NCBI GenBank assembly: GCA_007129985.1
Contig: SKUL01000153.1
Location: 1-11,951, forward strand
Direction of reading: 5' to 3'
DNA length: 11,951 bases
DNA from: Flavobacteriales bacterium
Lineage (GTDB): Bacteria > Bacteroidota > Bacteroidia > Flavobacteriales_D > SKUL01
Positions 1-6,467 of this stretch are shown in pieces. The notes under the pieces are model-generated. The model saw only the letters and a list, made by a program, of their open reading frames with translations. It did not search any database and had not been told where the DNA came from. Positions within the stretch are counted from its first letter, which is position 1; the number at the start of each line of letters is the position of its first letter. Made by a program: the position numbers and the translations under genes.

Positions 1-111
1 ATGTCTCCGGGTAATCGCATTGAGTCGTTGCTCAATATACCTACGGGGGTGTACGTGCTTACCATGCAAAGCGGAGATAAGGTTTACACCAGAAAGTTTT
101 GGAAAGAGTAA
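1..111 (+). CDS. C-terminal end of a T9SS-exported protein (partial)
   Basis: This is the 3' end of a gene that begins before the window; 36 residues are visible before the TAA at 109-111. The tail has the pattern of the last strands of a type IX secretion sorting domain: a turn with TGVYVL, a short Q-S-G-D hairpin and a basic/aromatic ending RKFWKE. Such domains direct Bacteroidota proteins through the outer membrane and are removed or used for surface attachment. The passenger domain, and hence the function, cannot be seen. The in-frame ATG at position 1 may be internal. The stop lies 33 nt before the next gene's ATG, so the two genes may be co-transcribed. Confidence 0.65.
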   Translation: MSPGNRIESLLNIPTGVYVLTMQSGDKVYTRKFWKE

Positions 112-144
112 GGGTTGAAAGGGGTTTTTAAAACCTTTTCAATC

Positions 145-1380
145 ATGAAAACTTTAGTTTTAGTCACAACAGTGATTTTATTTTCATTCTCAATTTCTGC
201 ACAGGATCCGCATTGGAATACAGATGGAAATGGCGGAGTAGATCCCGGAGTAGACTTTTTGGGGACAACAGATAATGCGGATTTGAGATTTCATACTGAC
301 GGCGATTTCAGGATGACCCTAACCAGCCCCGCCGGCTTCCTCGGCCTCAACACCACCACGCCTCTAATGCGTTTTCACGTGCAGAATGGCGGTATTCTCT
401 CTACCGGCGTAACCGGCACCAACCCTGATTTGGGGGTAGCAGGTACCCGGTTGATGTGGATACCGGATCAATTTGCTTTTCGGGCCGGAAGAGTTGGGAA
501 TTCAATAGGAGATCCCGATTGGTGGGACTCAGGAAATGTAGGGCAGGGGTCTGTTGCTTTTGGTTCCGATAATTTGGTCTCAGGTGATTACTCTGTGGCA
601 TTTGCTGATGGGAATGAAGTGACGGGTAATCGTTCTATAGCATTTGGATCAACCAATATCATCTCAGCCGGGAATGCTATAGGCTTTGGATCGAGTAATA
701 CGATTATTGGAACAGGCGGGGCGGCAATAGGAGTTCGCAATACCGTTAACGGAAATTTTGGTGTAACCATTGGCAGGTTTTTAGAAGCCCAGGAAGAAAA
801 CGCCATAGTTTTTGGAAGAGGGGTTGACGATAATAATTTGCTTTTGAATCATGTCGAAAACAGCCTGATGGTAGGCTTTAACAGTACCGTATCCACACTT
901 TTTGTTGGTCCGCCAGAGGGTGAAGAAGTGATTGGTTCCGTGGGTATAGGTGATGTTACCGAACCCACCGAGCGATTGGATGTGCGGGGAACTGCCCGAT
1001 TGCGGGTTATGCCGGACAGTTTGCCTGATGTTTTGATAACAGGGGTAGTTTCAGACACGGTACCTGAAGGAGACTATGTGCTGAACTATTTGGAGTTTAC
1101 AGGAAATAGTGGAGATATATTAACAGGTGATGGAACATGGGCTGATGGTTCGGGTAATTTGTGTGACTGGGACATCGTGAATGCGGGTCAGGATCTTGCA
1201 ACGGGATACACCGGTGCATGTGTTGAGGGAAATGTGGGTATTGGAATCGAACCCGCACCGAATGTCAAGCTGGAGGTTACAAGTGAATTAAGCTCCATGG
1301 GCGCTAGTGGTATTCGTGTTCGAACAACGGCTTTTAGTGATACTACATTCGGTGTTTTTTCTTTCATTCAGGGAATGTAG
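145..1380 (+). CDS. Secreted YadA-head-like adhesin, N-terminal part of a gene interrupted by TAG
   Basis: The ATG at 145 is preferred over a TTG at 115 because it begins directly with a signal peptide (about residues 1-20, ending SISAQ before DPHW). Residues about 133-228 carry repeated SxAFGSxNxxSG-type units (SVAFGSDN, SIAFGSTN, AIGFGSSN, AAIGVRNT), like the left-handed beta-roll head repeats of trimeric YadA-type adhesins. Two later segments, around GSVGIG and GNVGIG, are of the kind often placed before S74 domains in Bacteroidota surface proteins. The frame ends at TAG 1378-1380, but the same frame stays open without another stop to 2448 and carries the missing chaperone and sorting domains. 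I infer one 767-codon gene broken by a nonsense codon or a pair of small indels. Taken alone, this 411-residue product would be exported to the periplasm but would lack its T9SS signal. Confidence 0.8.
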   Translation: MKTLVLVTTVILFSFSISAQDPHWNTDGNGGVDPGVDFLGTTDNADLRFHTDGDFRMTLTSPAGFLGLNTTTPLMRFHVQNGGILSTGVTGTNPDLGVAGTRLMWIPDQFAFRAGRVGNSIGDPDWWDSGNVGQGSVAFGSDNLVSGDYSVAFADGNEVTGNRSIAFGSTNIISAGNAIGFGSSNTIIGTGGAAIGVRNTVNGNFGVTIGRFLEAQEENAIVFGRGVDDNNLLLNHVENSLMVGFNSTVSTLFVGPPEGEEVIGSVGIGDVTEPTERLDVRGTARLRVMPDSLPDVLITGVVSDTVPEGDYVLNYLEFTGNSGDILTGDGTWADGSGNLCDWDIVNAGQDLATGYTGACVEGNVGIGIEPAPNVKLEVTSELSSMGASGIRVRTTAFSDTTFGVFSFIQGM

Positions 1381-1494
1381 GGGGCAGAGAGTGCAAGGGC
1401 ATTTATTGGAGAAGCCCGGCACAGTGAGGCGCCTTTCGGCGGACACTTTACTGCTCTGGGTCACGATGCACAGCTTGAACAACCACCAGTAGGA

Positions 1495-2448
1495 GTGTAT
1501 GGGCGAGCGGAATACGCCGGGTCGAGTGTCAATAATGATAACCTACCTATTGGGGTTTACGGTATAGCAACAACAAATCTTGAATGTCAACGAGCCATTG
1601 GCGTTTATGGCGGAATTCAGACGCCAGATTGTATGGGGCAACCATTTGGAGTTGCTGGCTATTTTGCCGGTCCTATTGTTGAACTTCAGTCTCCCATTAG
1701 CGTGTCTGATGAGTCACTTAAGTCTCAAGTGTCTGACATTAGTGATGCTTTGGAGTTGTTGAATCTGATAACTCCGAAATCATATCATTTTCTTCAAAGC
1801 ACTCCGCACGGAAACGTTTTTAGTACTGATTTATCTTACGGATTTATTGCACAGGAAATCCAGGAGGTCTTACCGAATTTGGTCAAAAGTGTTCCTGCTC
1901 CGCTTAGCGTAACCGATGATGGTCAGATTAATTCGACGGGAGACGATCTGTTGGGCATTAAGTACACAGAGCTCATCCCGATTTTAGTTGCCGGCATGAA
2001 AGAACAACAATCCACCATCGACAGTCTCAAACAAGCGGTAGCCGAACAGGCTTCTGCCCTGGAAAATGTAATGGATTTGCTTGACATGATGCAGGATCAA
2101 ATCGATAATTGCTGCATCGGAGGGCAGGGTTTCAAGAGCAATTCTCCTGATGGAGTACATGATGAACAATTGCAAAGAGCATCATCGAACGGCAATATTT
2201 TGGAACAAAACACCCCCAATCCTTTCCGTTCACAAACCACCATCAGCTACACGTTGGAGCAGGGCGGAAAAGTGTTGTTGAAAATCTTTGACAAAACCGG
2301 CAAACCCATTGCCACATTGGTAGAAGCCGAACAACCGGCAGACACCTACCGCTACGAGTGGGATGCCAGTGGCTTGCCAGCCGGCATGTATCACTACGCA
2401 CTTTATGTAGATGGTGAACTCCTTGTAAAACGTGCGATTAAGTTGTAA
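1495..2448 (+). CDS. C-terminal part of the same gene: peptidase S74 chaperone domain, coiled coil, T9SS sorting domain
   Basis: The frame is open from 1381, in the same frame as the upstream part; GTG at 1495 is only the first possible start codon. Residue numbers are for the joined protein. About 413-510 is a GVYG/GYFAG-rich beta segment. At 521-526, SDESLK opens a peptidase S74 (intramolecular chaperone) domain, with Ser and Lys five residues apart as in the self-cleaving phage tailspike family, followed by YGFIAQEIQEVLP and a KYTELIPILV motif. A coiled coil (about 617-654, heptads such as IDSLKQAVAEQ) ends in NCC. Residues about 684-767 form a T9SS type A sorting domain (NILEQNTPNPF, then GLPAGMYHYAL, then KRAIKL). 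As a separate ORF it has no signal peptide, so it is unlikely to be an independent protein. It is followed by an intrinsic terminator. Confidence 0.75.
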   Translation: MYGRAEYAGSSVNNDNLPIGVYGIATTNLECQRAIGVYGGIQTPDCMGQPFGVAGYFAGPIVELQSPISVSDESLKSQVSDISDALELLNLITPKSYHFLQSTPHGNVFSTDLSYGFIAQEIQEVLPNLVKSVPAPLSVTDDGQINSTGDDLLGIKYTELIPILVAGMKEQQSTIDSLKQAVAEQASALENVMDLLDMMQDQIDNCCIGGQGFKSNSPDGVHDEQLQRASSNGNILEQNTPNPFRSQTTISYTLEQGGKVLLKIFDKTGKPIATLVEAEQPADTYRYEWDASGLPAGMYHYALYVDGELLVKRAIKL

Positions 2449-2529
2449 CCCAAATTGTGTAATTGGCTAAAGTCGATGCATATAACGACTGAAGATTGAT
2501 GGTTAAATTCTCGAATAACGGCAATCAAG

Positions 2530-2567
2530 CCCCCGTTTCAAATTTTGTGACGGGGGTTTTGTTTTTT
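2530..2567 (+). terminator. Intrinsic terminator of the S74/T9SS gene
   Basis: A perfect 7-bp stem CCCCCGT (2530-2536) and ACGGGGG (2550-2556) closes a 13-nt A/T-rich loop and is followed at once by TTTTGTTTTTT (2557-2567). It lies 81 nt after the stop of the adhesin gene, with no ORF between, so it ends that transcript. Confidence 0.85.
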
Positions 2568-2605
2568 CGAAACGTTCAAATCAAATGGTGGTTGCCGCAT
2601 CCTCG

Positions 2606-2673
2606 TCCTCGTTTGCAACGGCCTTCATGTCCAATTGCAATCCTCATCTTCTATTCACTGGTTGATTCCCAAT
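2606..2673. repeat. Dispersed intergenic repeat, copy 1
   Basis: This 68-bp stretch matches 7386-7453 without gaps at 60 of 68 positions. It starts TCCTCGTTTGCAACGGCC and ends TGATTCCCAAT. Positions 2610-2620 (CGTT-TGC-AACG) are a shortened version of the REP-type hairpin found at 2683-2697. The copy lies between the terminator and the REPIN-like element. No protein is suggested. Confidence 0.7.
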
Positions 2674-2681
2674 TGACTAGC

Positions 2682-2816
2682 GCGCGTTTGCAACGCGTGC
2701 GGGCTTGGATGCAAAATTCACGGTATCCGAACAAGATGTTTAAGGCAAGTTTGAGCTTTGAGCTCAACGTTCAGAAAGAACCCGTTCCAAAACCTCCGAA
2801 CGCGTTGCAAACGCGC
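2682..2816. repeat. REPIN-like element: two inverted REP-type hairpins
   Basis: Positions 2682-2697 are the exact reverse complement of 2801-2816 (16 bp, 17 counting T2698/A2800). Each end is itself a small hairpin: CGCGTT-TGC-AACGCG at 2683-2697 and CGCGTT-GCA-AACGCG at 2801-2815. Two REP hairpins in opposite orientation about 100 bp apart are the layout of REPINs, which are non-autonomous elements moved by RAYT (TnpA-REP) transposases. The interior has a further 6-bp hairpin, TTGAGC (2751-2756) with GCTCAA (2762-2767). No transposase is present in the window, so membership of a mobile family is inferred from structure only. Confidence 0.6.
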
Positions 2817-2851
2817 CCGAGTTCGGTTTTGTTGGGGTGTGTGGGTCGGAG

Positions 2852-2971
2852 TCTCATTGGCTCATTGGCTCATCGTCTCATCGGCCCATTGTCTCATTGG
2901 CTCATTGGCTCATCGTCTAATTGGCTCATCGGCCCATCGTCTAATCGGCCAATTATCACATCATCTAATAG
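2852..2971. repeat. Octanucleotide tandem array 1
   Basis: About 15 head-to-tail 8-bp units follow the pattern (T/G)CTCAT(T/C)G and degenerate toward CACATCAT at the right end. There is a hint of a longer unit of about 40 bp (TCTCATTG GCTCATTG GCTCATCG repeated). Because 8 and 3 share no factor, any frame through the array encodes an 8-residue repeat such as LIGSLAHR. This explains the repetitive ORFs here, which I do not accept as genes. Confidence 0.8.
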
Positions 2972-3275
2972 ACACACGATCTCGTTATAAAAATCCTCTG
3001 CGAGTGACTTTGAAGAAAGAGAGAATCTACTTTGTCTTGGAGTACTTCATTCCGGGTACTAAGCAACGAAGTTCGCCCCGAAATGCCTGTTTCATGAATT
3101 TTTACAACCACTTTCGGCGAAGGCTATGTGCATGGAGTATGTGAAAATGCGCGGATAGCCCCGTAAAGACAGAAAAAAAGCGTAATTTGCGTTTGCGTAA
3201 ATCAGAGGTTAGGCCTCTTGTTTCAGCATAACCAACCAACAATCAACCAATCCAAACTCGTTTTGGGTCCTTTAC
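2972..3275. other. Leader and intergenic region upstream of the polysaccharide operon
   Basis: No gene is supported. A small 5-bp hairpin (AGAGG 3204-3208 with CCTCT 3214-3218, 5-nt loop) lies 58 nt before the glycosyltransferase start. It is followed by an A/C-rich, probably unstructured leader (about 3229-3258) made of AACCAA-type repeats. A strong Bacteroidota promoter could not be placed: TACTTTG at 3028-3034 and TAATTTG at 3183-3189 both miss the TAnnTTTG spacing by one base. The operon promoter is expected in this region. Confidence 0.35.
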
Positions 3276-5099
3276 ATGACTTTACCGGATCATGATTTGC
3301 TAAACGTTCAAAGTCGGCCTGATGTTGACGCGATTCCCCCTCCGGCAGGGCTTACGCCGGGATTGGGGCGCACATTGATGTTTCGGTTTGCAGCAATTGT
3401 TTATTTAGCAGTTGGGTTTAATTATTTGTGGTGGCGTTGGACGGAATCAATCAATCCCGATGCTTACGTGTTTTCAATCACACTTTATGTTGCTGAGCTC
3501 TTGATGTTTTTGGTGAGCATACTCATGATTGCAAACTACTGGAGCTATAGAAACATCAAGCCGGGAAAACCTGTAAAGCGACTAGGTCAAATAGATCCCG
3601 AAACAACTGAGGAAGAAGATAGACCTGTACGCATTGATGTGTTGATTGCCACATATAACGAGCCTTTGGCAATTGTTTCTGAAACAGTTCGGGATGCACT
3701 GGCTATGCGCTACAAGCATAAAGAAGTGAACATCCGTATTTACCTCTGCGATGACGGCCAACGGGACGGCCGGGATACACAAAAGGAAAACTTCAAGGCT
3801 TTTGCGGAGTCTTTGGGCGTGGGTTATTTTGTTCGCCCGGACAACCGTGGCTATAAAGCGGGTAACCTGAACCATGCGTTCTGGCAAACCAATGGCGATC
3901 TGGTGGTGATTTTGGATGCGGATACACGGGTGTTTCCCGATTTTTTGAACAACCTAACCGGCTACTTTCGCGACCCCAAAATGGCTTGGATACAAAGTCC
4001 GCAATGGTTTTATGATTTACCACAAGCGGTTACGCTTGACTATGCGCTGAGAGCGGGTTTGGCCAGAGCAGGCGCTGTGCTCAGTAGCCTTATTCCCTTT
4101 AGCAAATCCATCAAAATAGGTAGAGACATTTTCGGTACCGATCCGCAAATATTTTACGGGGTGATTCTTTACAATCGAAACGCAGCGAACGCAGCTTTCT
4201 GTTGTGGCGCGGGCTCTGTTCATCGCAGAAAGGCGCTTTTAACTTTGGTTAAGGGCCATCGCGATGTGTACCAGTCCTATGATTCGAGGGTGACCTTGCC
4301 AGCATTGAACGCATCAGCGCCCGGGTGCATGGATTTTCCCGACGGCGAAACCATCGGGCCTTTTGTTCACCATATATCTGAGGACATAATGACGTCTATT
4401 CTGGCGCACTCCTATAAGCATCGGTGGAAATCCCAACAACATTCGCAAGCCGAATGCATGATGCTCTCGCCGCAAACTTTGCCTGCTTACGTAAAGCAAT
4501 TTTCGCGCTACGCAGAAGGAGCGTTTAGCATCTTTTTCAGCAAAATGAATCCAATGATTAAACGAGGCCTTTCATTGCGTCAGCGCATGGCCTATGCAGA
4601 CACGATGTTGTCTTATTTCTCGCCGCTTTGGATATCGGTGTTTCTCATGAGTCCTATTGTATTCTACTTTACACTTATTCCTCCCCTCAAGGCCTTTAAT
4701 TTTGATTTTTTCTTTCGCTTCCTTTTGCTTAACATGTGTATACAGGTTATAATGGCTATTGCTCATTATCCACTGGATTCGAGGCGTTCAGAACAGTATT
4801 ATATCGCGGGCTTCTGGATTAAAGCGATGGCATTTTTCAAAGTGGTACTCGGTAAAAAGCTGCAATTCAATACAACGGTGAAAGAAAAACAGCGGGTGCG
4901 TTTTCGCGACAACCTGCCGCATATTTTGCCTCACCTGCTCATCATTGTTCTTACCATCGCAGGATTTGGGTACAATCTCTATCTTATTTTCCTGAATGAC
5001 CACCCTTCTTACTCGGCCTTTGTGGCCAACAATATTTGGGCTGTTTACAATATGTATCAAATAAGCCCTATTATTATGGGAGCTCTGAAACCATCTTAG
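3276..5099 (+). CDS. Membrane family 2 glycosyltransferase, cellulose-synthase (BcsA)-like
   Basis: A processive glycosyltransferase that should polymerise a sugar nucleotide and pass the chain across the inner membrane. Two membrane segments (about 33-53 and 66-87) precede a GT-A domain. Motifs in order: ATYNEP (125-130), DDG (159-161), the metal- and UDP-binding DAD (214-216), IQSPQWFY (239-246), SED in place of TED (368-370, catalytic base region) and QFSRY in place of QxxRW (408-412). About five membrane segments follow (448-468, 474-497, 508-524, 547-571, 585-604), with a gating-loop-like FNTTVKEK at 531-538. The protein is 607 residues and stops after the last helix, so the c-di-GMP-binding PilZ domain of BcsA is absent. 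It is the first gene of a three-gene operon; the next starts 3 nt after its stop. The glycan is unknown; cellulose itself is unlikely because no bcsB, bcsZ or bcsC is nearby. Confidence 0.9.
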   Translation: MTLPDHDLLNVQSRPDVDAIPPPAGLTPGLGRTLMFRFAAIVYLAVGFNYLWWRWTESINPDAYVFSITLYVAELLMFLVSILMIANYWSYRNIKPGKPVKRLGQIDPETTEEEDRPVRIDVLIATYNEPLAIVSETVRDALAMRYKHKEVNIRIYLCDDGQRDGRDTQKENFKAFAESLGVGYFVRPDNRGYKAGNLNHAFWQTNGDLVVILDADTRVFPDFLNNLTGYFRDPKMAWIQSPQWFYDLPQAVTLDYALRAGLARAGAVLSSLIPFSKSIKIGRDIFGTDPQIFYGVILYNRNAANAAFCCGAGSVHRRKALLTLVKGHRDVYQSYDSRVTLPALNASAPGCMDFPDGETIGPFVHHISEDIMTSILAHSYKHRWKSQQHSQAECMMLSPQTLPAYVKQFSRYAEGAFSIFFSKMNPMIKRGLSLRQRMAYADTMLSYFSPLWISVFLMSPIVFYFTLIPPLKAFNFDFFFRFLLLNMCIQVIMAIAHYPLDSRRSEQYYIAGFWIKAMAFFKVVLGKKLQFNTTVKEKQRVRFRDNLPHILPHLLIIVLTIAGFGYNLYLIFLNDHPSYSAFVANNIWAVYNMYQISPIIMGALKPS

Positions 5100-5102
5100 A
5101 AT

Positions 5103-6467
5103 ATGACAAACAAGAAAAAGCCAAATCGTTGGATTGCAATACTGAAGCCATTGGTGTTTCTAACTGGTCTTTTCTGTGCTATCTGGATTGTGCTGTGGAT
5201 TGAAAAAACACATCCGAGCGACTTTGGGTTTTACCGCGACATTTTTACCCGTGAGGAAATCATTCGCAAACGACAGAACTATCCATTGCGTCCCACGGGT
5301 CAAAGTCTCAGCGATGATGACATTCGCATCGCGCGGATTGCATGGAAGTACTTTGAAAACAACTACAACCCTGAGACCGGATTGGTAAACAGTGTAGATC
5401 AATACCATGCAACGACTTTTTGGGATTTGACCAGCTCATTGACGGCGGTATTATCGGCCAGAGAACTCCGTATTATTGACGATGCAACGATGCACCACCG
5501 GTTGGAAACCGCCTTTAACACGCTTGAAAACATGGTGCTCTATGATAATAAGCTTCCAAACAAAGTGTACAACACCATTACTCTAGCCATGACTACCTAT
5601 GACAATCGCCCCACCGAAAGAGGAACGGGGTGGTCATCTATGGATATCGGGAGGTTTTTGGGTTTTTGTAAGCGGATTCTTGTCAATTATCCCGAATATA
5701 CTCCGCGAATTGAGCGCATTTTAAAAAGGTGGAGCCTTGAGTCTGCAATAAAGGATGCTACTCTAATCGGAATCGGTCTCAGCTTTAAGGATGGTGTGGA
5801 AAAGGAAGTTCAGGAAGGTAAACTGGGCTACGAAGAGTATTGTGCCAAAGGGTTCTCAAAAATGGGATTTGATGTACTCAACGCCCTTTCATACACAGAC
5901 TTCATTAAGTTTGTGGATATTAATGGTATGCAAATAGGGGTAGATGTCCGGGAAACACGTCACCATCCGTCGTATAACTACATTCTATCGGATCCTTACG
6001 TGCTCGACGGAATAGAATATGGTTTTGATATCAACTCCCTGGAGCTTGGTTATCGCGTACTGCAGGCATTGGAAAAAGAATCGAACAACCGAAACCTGTT
6101 GGTCTGCGTTGGTGAAAATCATATTGATCAGCCACCATATTTTGTGTACAATACGTTGTATTCCAATGGCAAAAAATGGAACTGTGTGTCTGAATCCGGC
6201 GATGAAGTTCCGGAATTGAAAACGTTCTCTACCGGGGCTGCTTTCGGTTGGTACTACCTTTTTGATACGCCATTCACGCAAAAACTATTTGACAAGGCGC
6301 TGAGCCTCTACGATGAAGACCTTGGATGGTATTCAGGGGTGTATGAAGAATCAGGAGAGATTAATAAAGCCATTACTGCCAATGTTAATTCGCTTGTGCT
6401 GTGTGCGGTAAATTACAAACAGCACGGCAGCAACATTTATATGAGGCCAACCATGTATGAAGATTAA
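5103..6467 (+). CDS. Membrane-anchored DUF3131 protein, probable periplasmic glycan-active enzyme
   Basis: A 454-residue protein with one N-terminal membrane anchor (about 13-33, after the basic NKKKPNR) and a large domain facing the periplasm. The fold and motifs fit the DUF3131 family, related to glucoamylase-like (alpha/alpha) barrels. After a short linker, residues 72-126 read AWKYFENNYNPETGLVNSV and then TTFWDLTSSLTAVLSARELRIID, the usual opening. GYEEYCAKGF (242-251), DPYVLDGIEYG (297-307), STGAAFGWYYLF (376-387) and GWYSGVYEESGE...NVNSLVL (408-433) follow. Conserved acidic residues in these blocks (for example D108, E247, E248, E305, E415) are candidates for catalysis. That is inference, because no member of this exact family with known activity can be named from sequence. 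Its place between a chain-making glycosyltransferase and an outer-membrane barrel suggests trimming, cutting or transglycosylating the polymer, as BcsZ or AlgL do in other systems. Confidence 0.85.
   Translation: MTNKKKPNRWIAILKPLVFLTGLFCAIWIVLWIEKTHPSDFGFYRDIFTREEIIRKRQNYPLRPTGQSLSDDDIRIARIAWKYFENNYNPETGLVNSVDQYHATTFWDLTSSLTAVLSARELRIIDDATMHHRLETAFNTLENMVLYDNKLPNKVYNTITLAMTTYDNRPTERGTGWSSMDIGRFLGFCKRILVNYPEYTPRIERILKRWSLESAIKDATLIGIGLSFKDGVEKEVQEGKLGYEEYCAKGFSKMGFDVLNALSYTDFIKFVDINGMQIGVDVRETRHHPSYNYILSDPYVLDGIEYGFDINSLELGYRVLQALEKESNNRNLLVCVGENHIDQPPYFVYNTLYSNGKKWNCVSESGDEVPELKTFSTGAAFGWYYLFDTPFTQKLFDKALSLYDEDLGWYSGVYEESGEINKAITANVNSLVLCAVNYKQHGSNIYMRPTMYED

Noticed and set aside
1307..1492. 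+ strand ORF across the TAG at 1378-1380, considered as a frameshifted continuation of the adhesin
   Set aside because: It lies in another frame and shows no adhesin-like pattern, whereas the original frame remains meaningful on both sides of the stop.
2852..2971. CRISPR array
   Set aside because: Units are 8 bp, contiguous and without spacers, and no cas genes are present.
3028..3034. Promoter TACTTTG for the polysaccharide operon
   Set aside because: It is one base short of TAnnTTTG, has no well-spaced -33 box and lies about 240 nt upstream, so it is too weak to call.
2496..3144. Two overlapping + strand ORFs (2496-2990 and 2758-3144) with LIGSLAHR-type octapeptide repeats
   Set aside because: They run over the dispersed repeat, the REPIN-like element and an 8-bp tandem array. 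The octapeptide periodicity appears in any frame through an 8-bp repeat, and both lack recognisable domains or signals. They are open by chance.
3204..3218. Terminator or riboswitch before the glycosyltransferase gene
   Set aside because: Only a 5-bp stem without a proper T-tract, and no known riboswitch motif was recognised.
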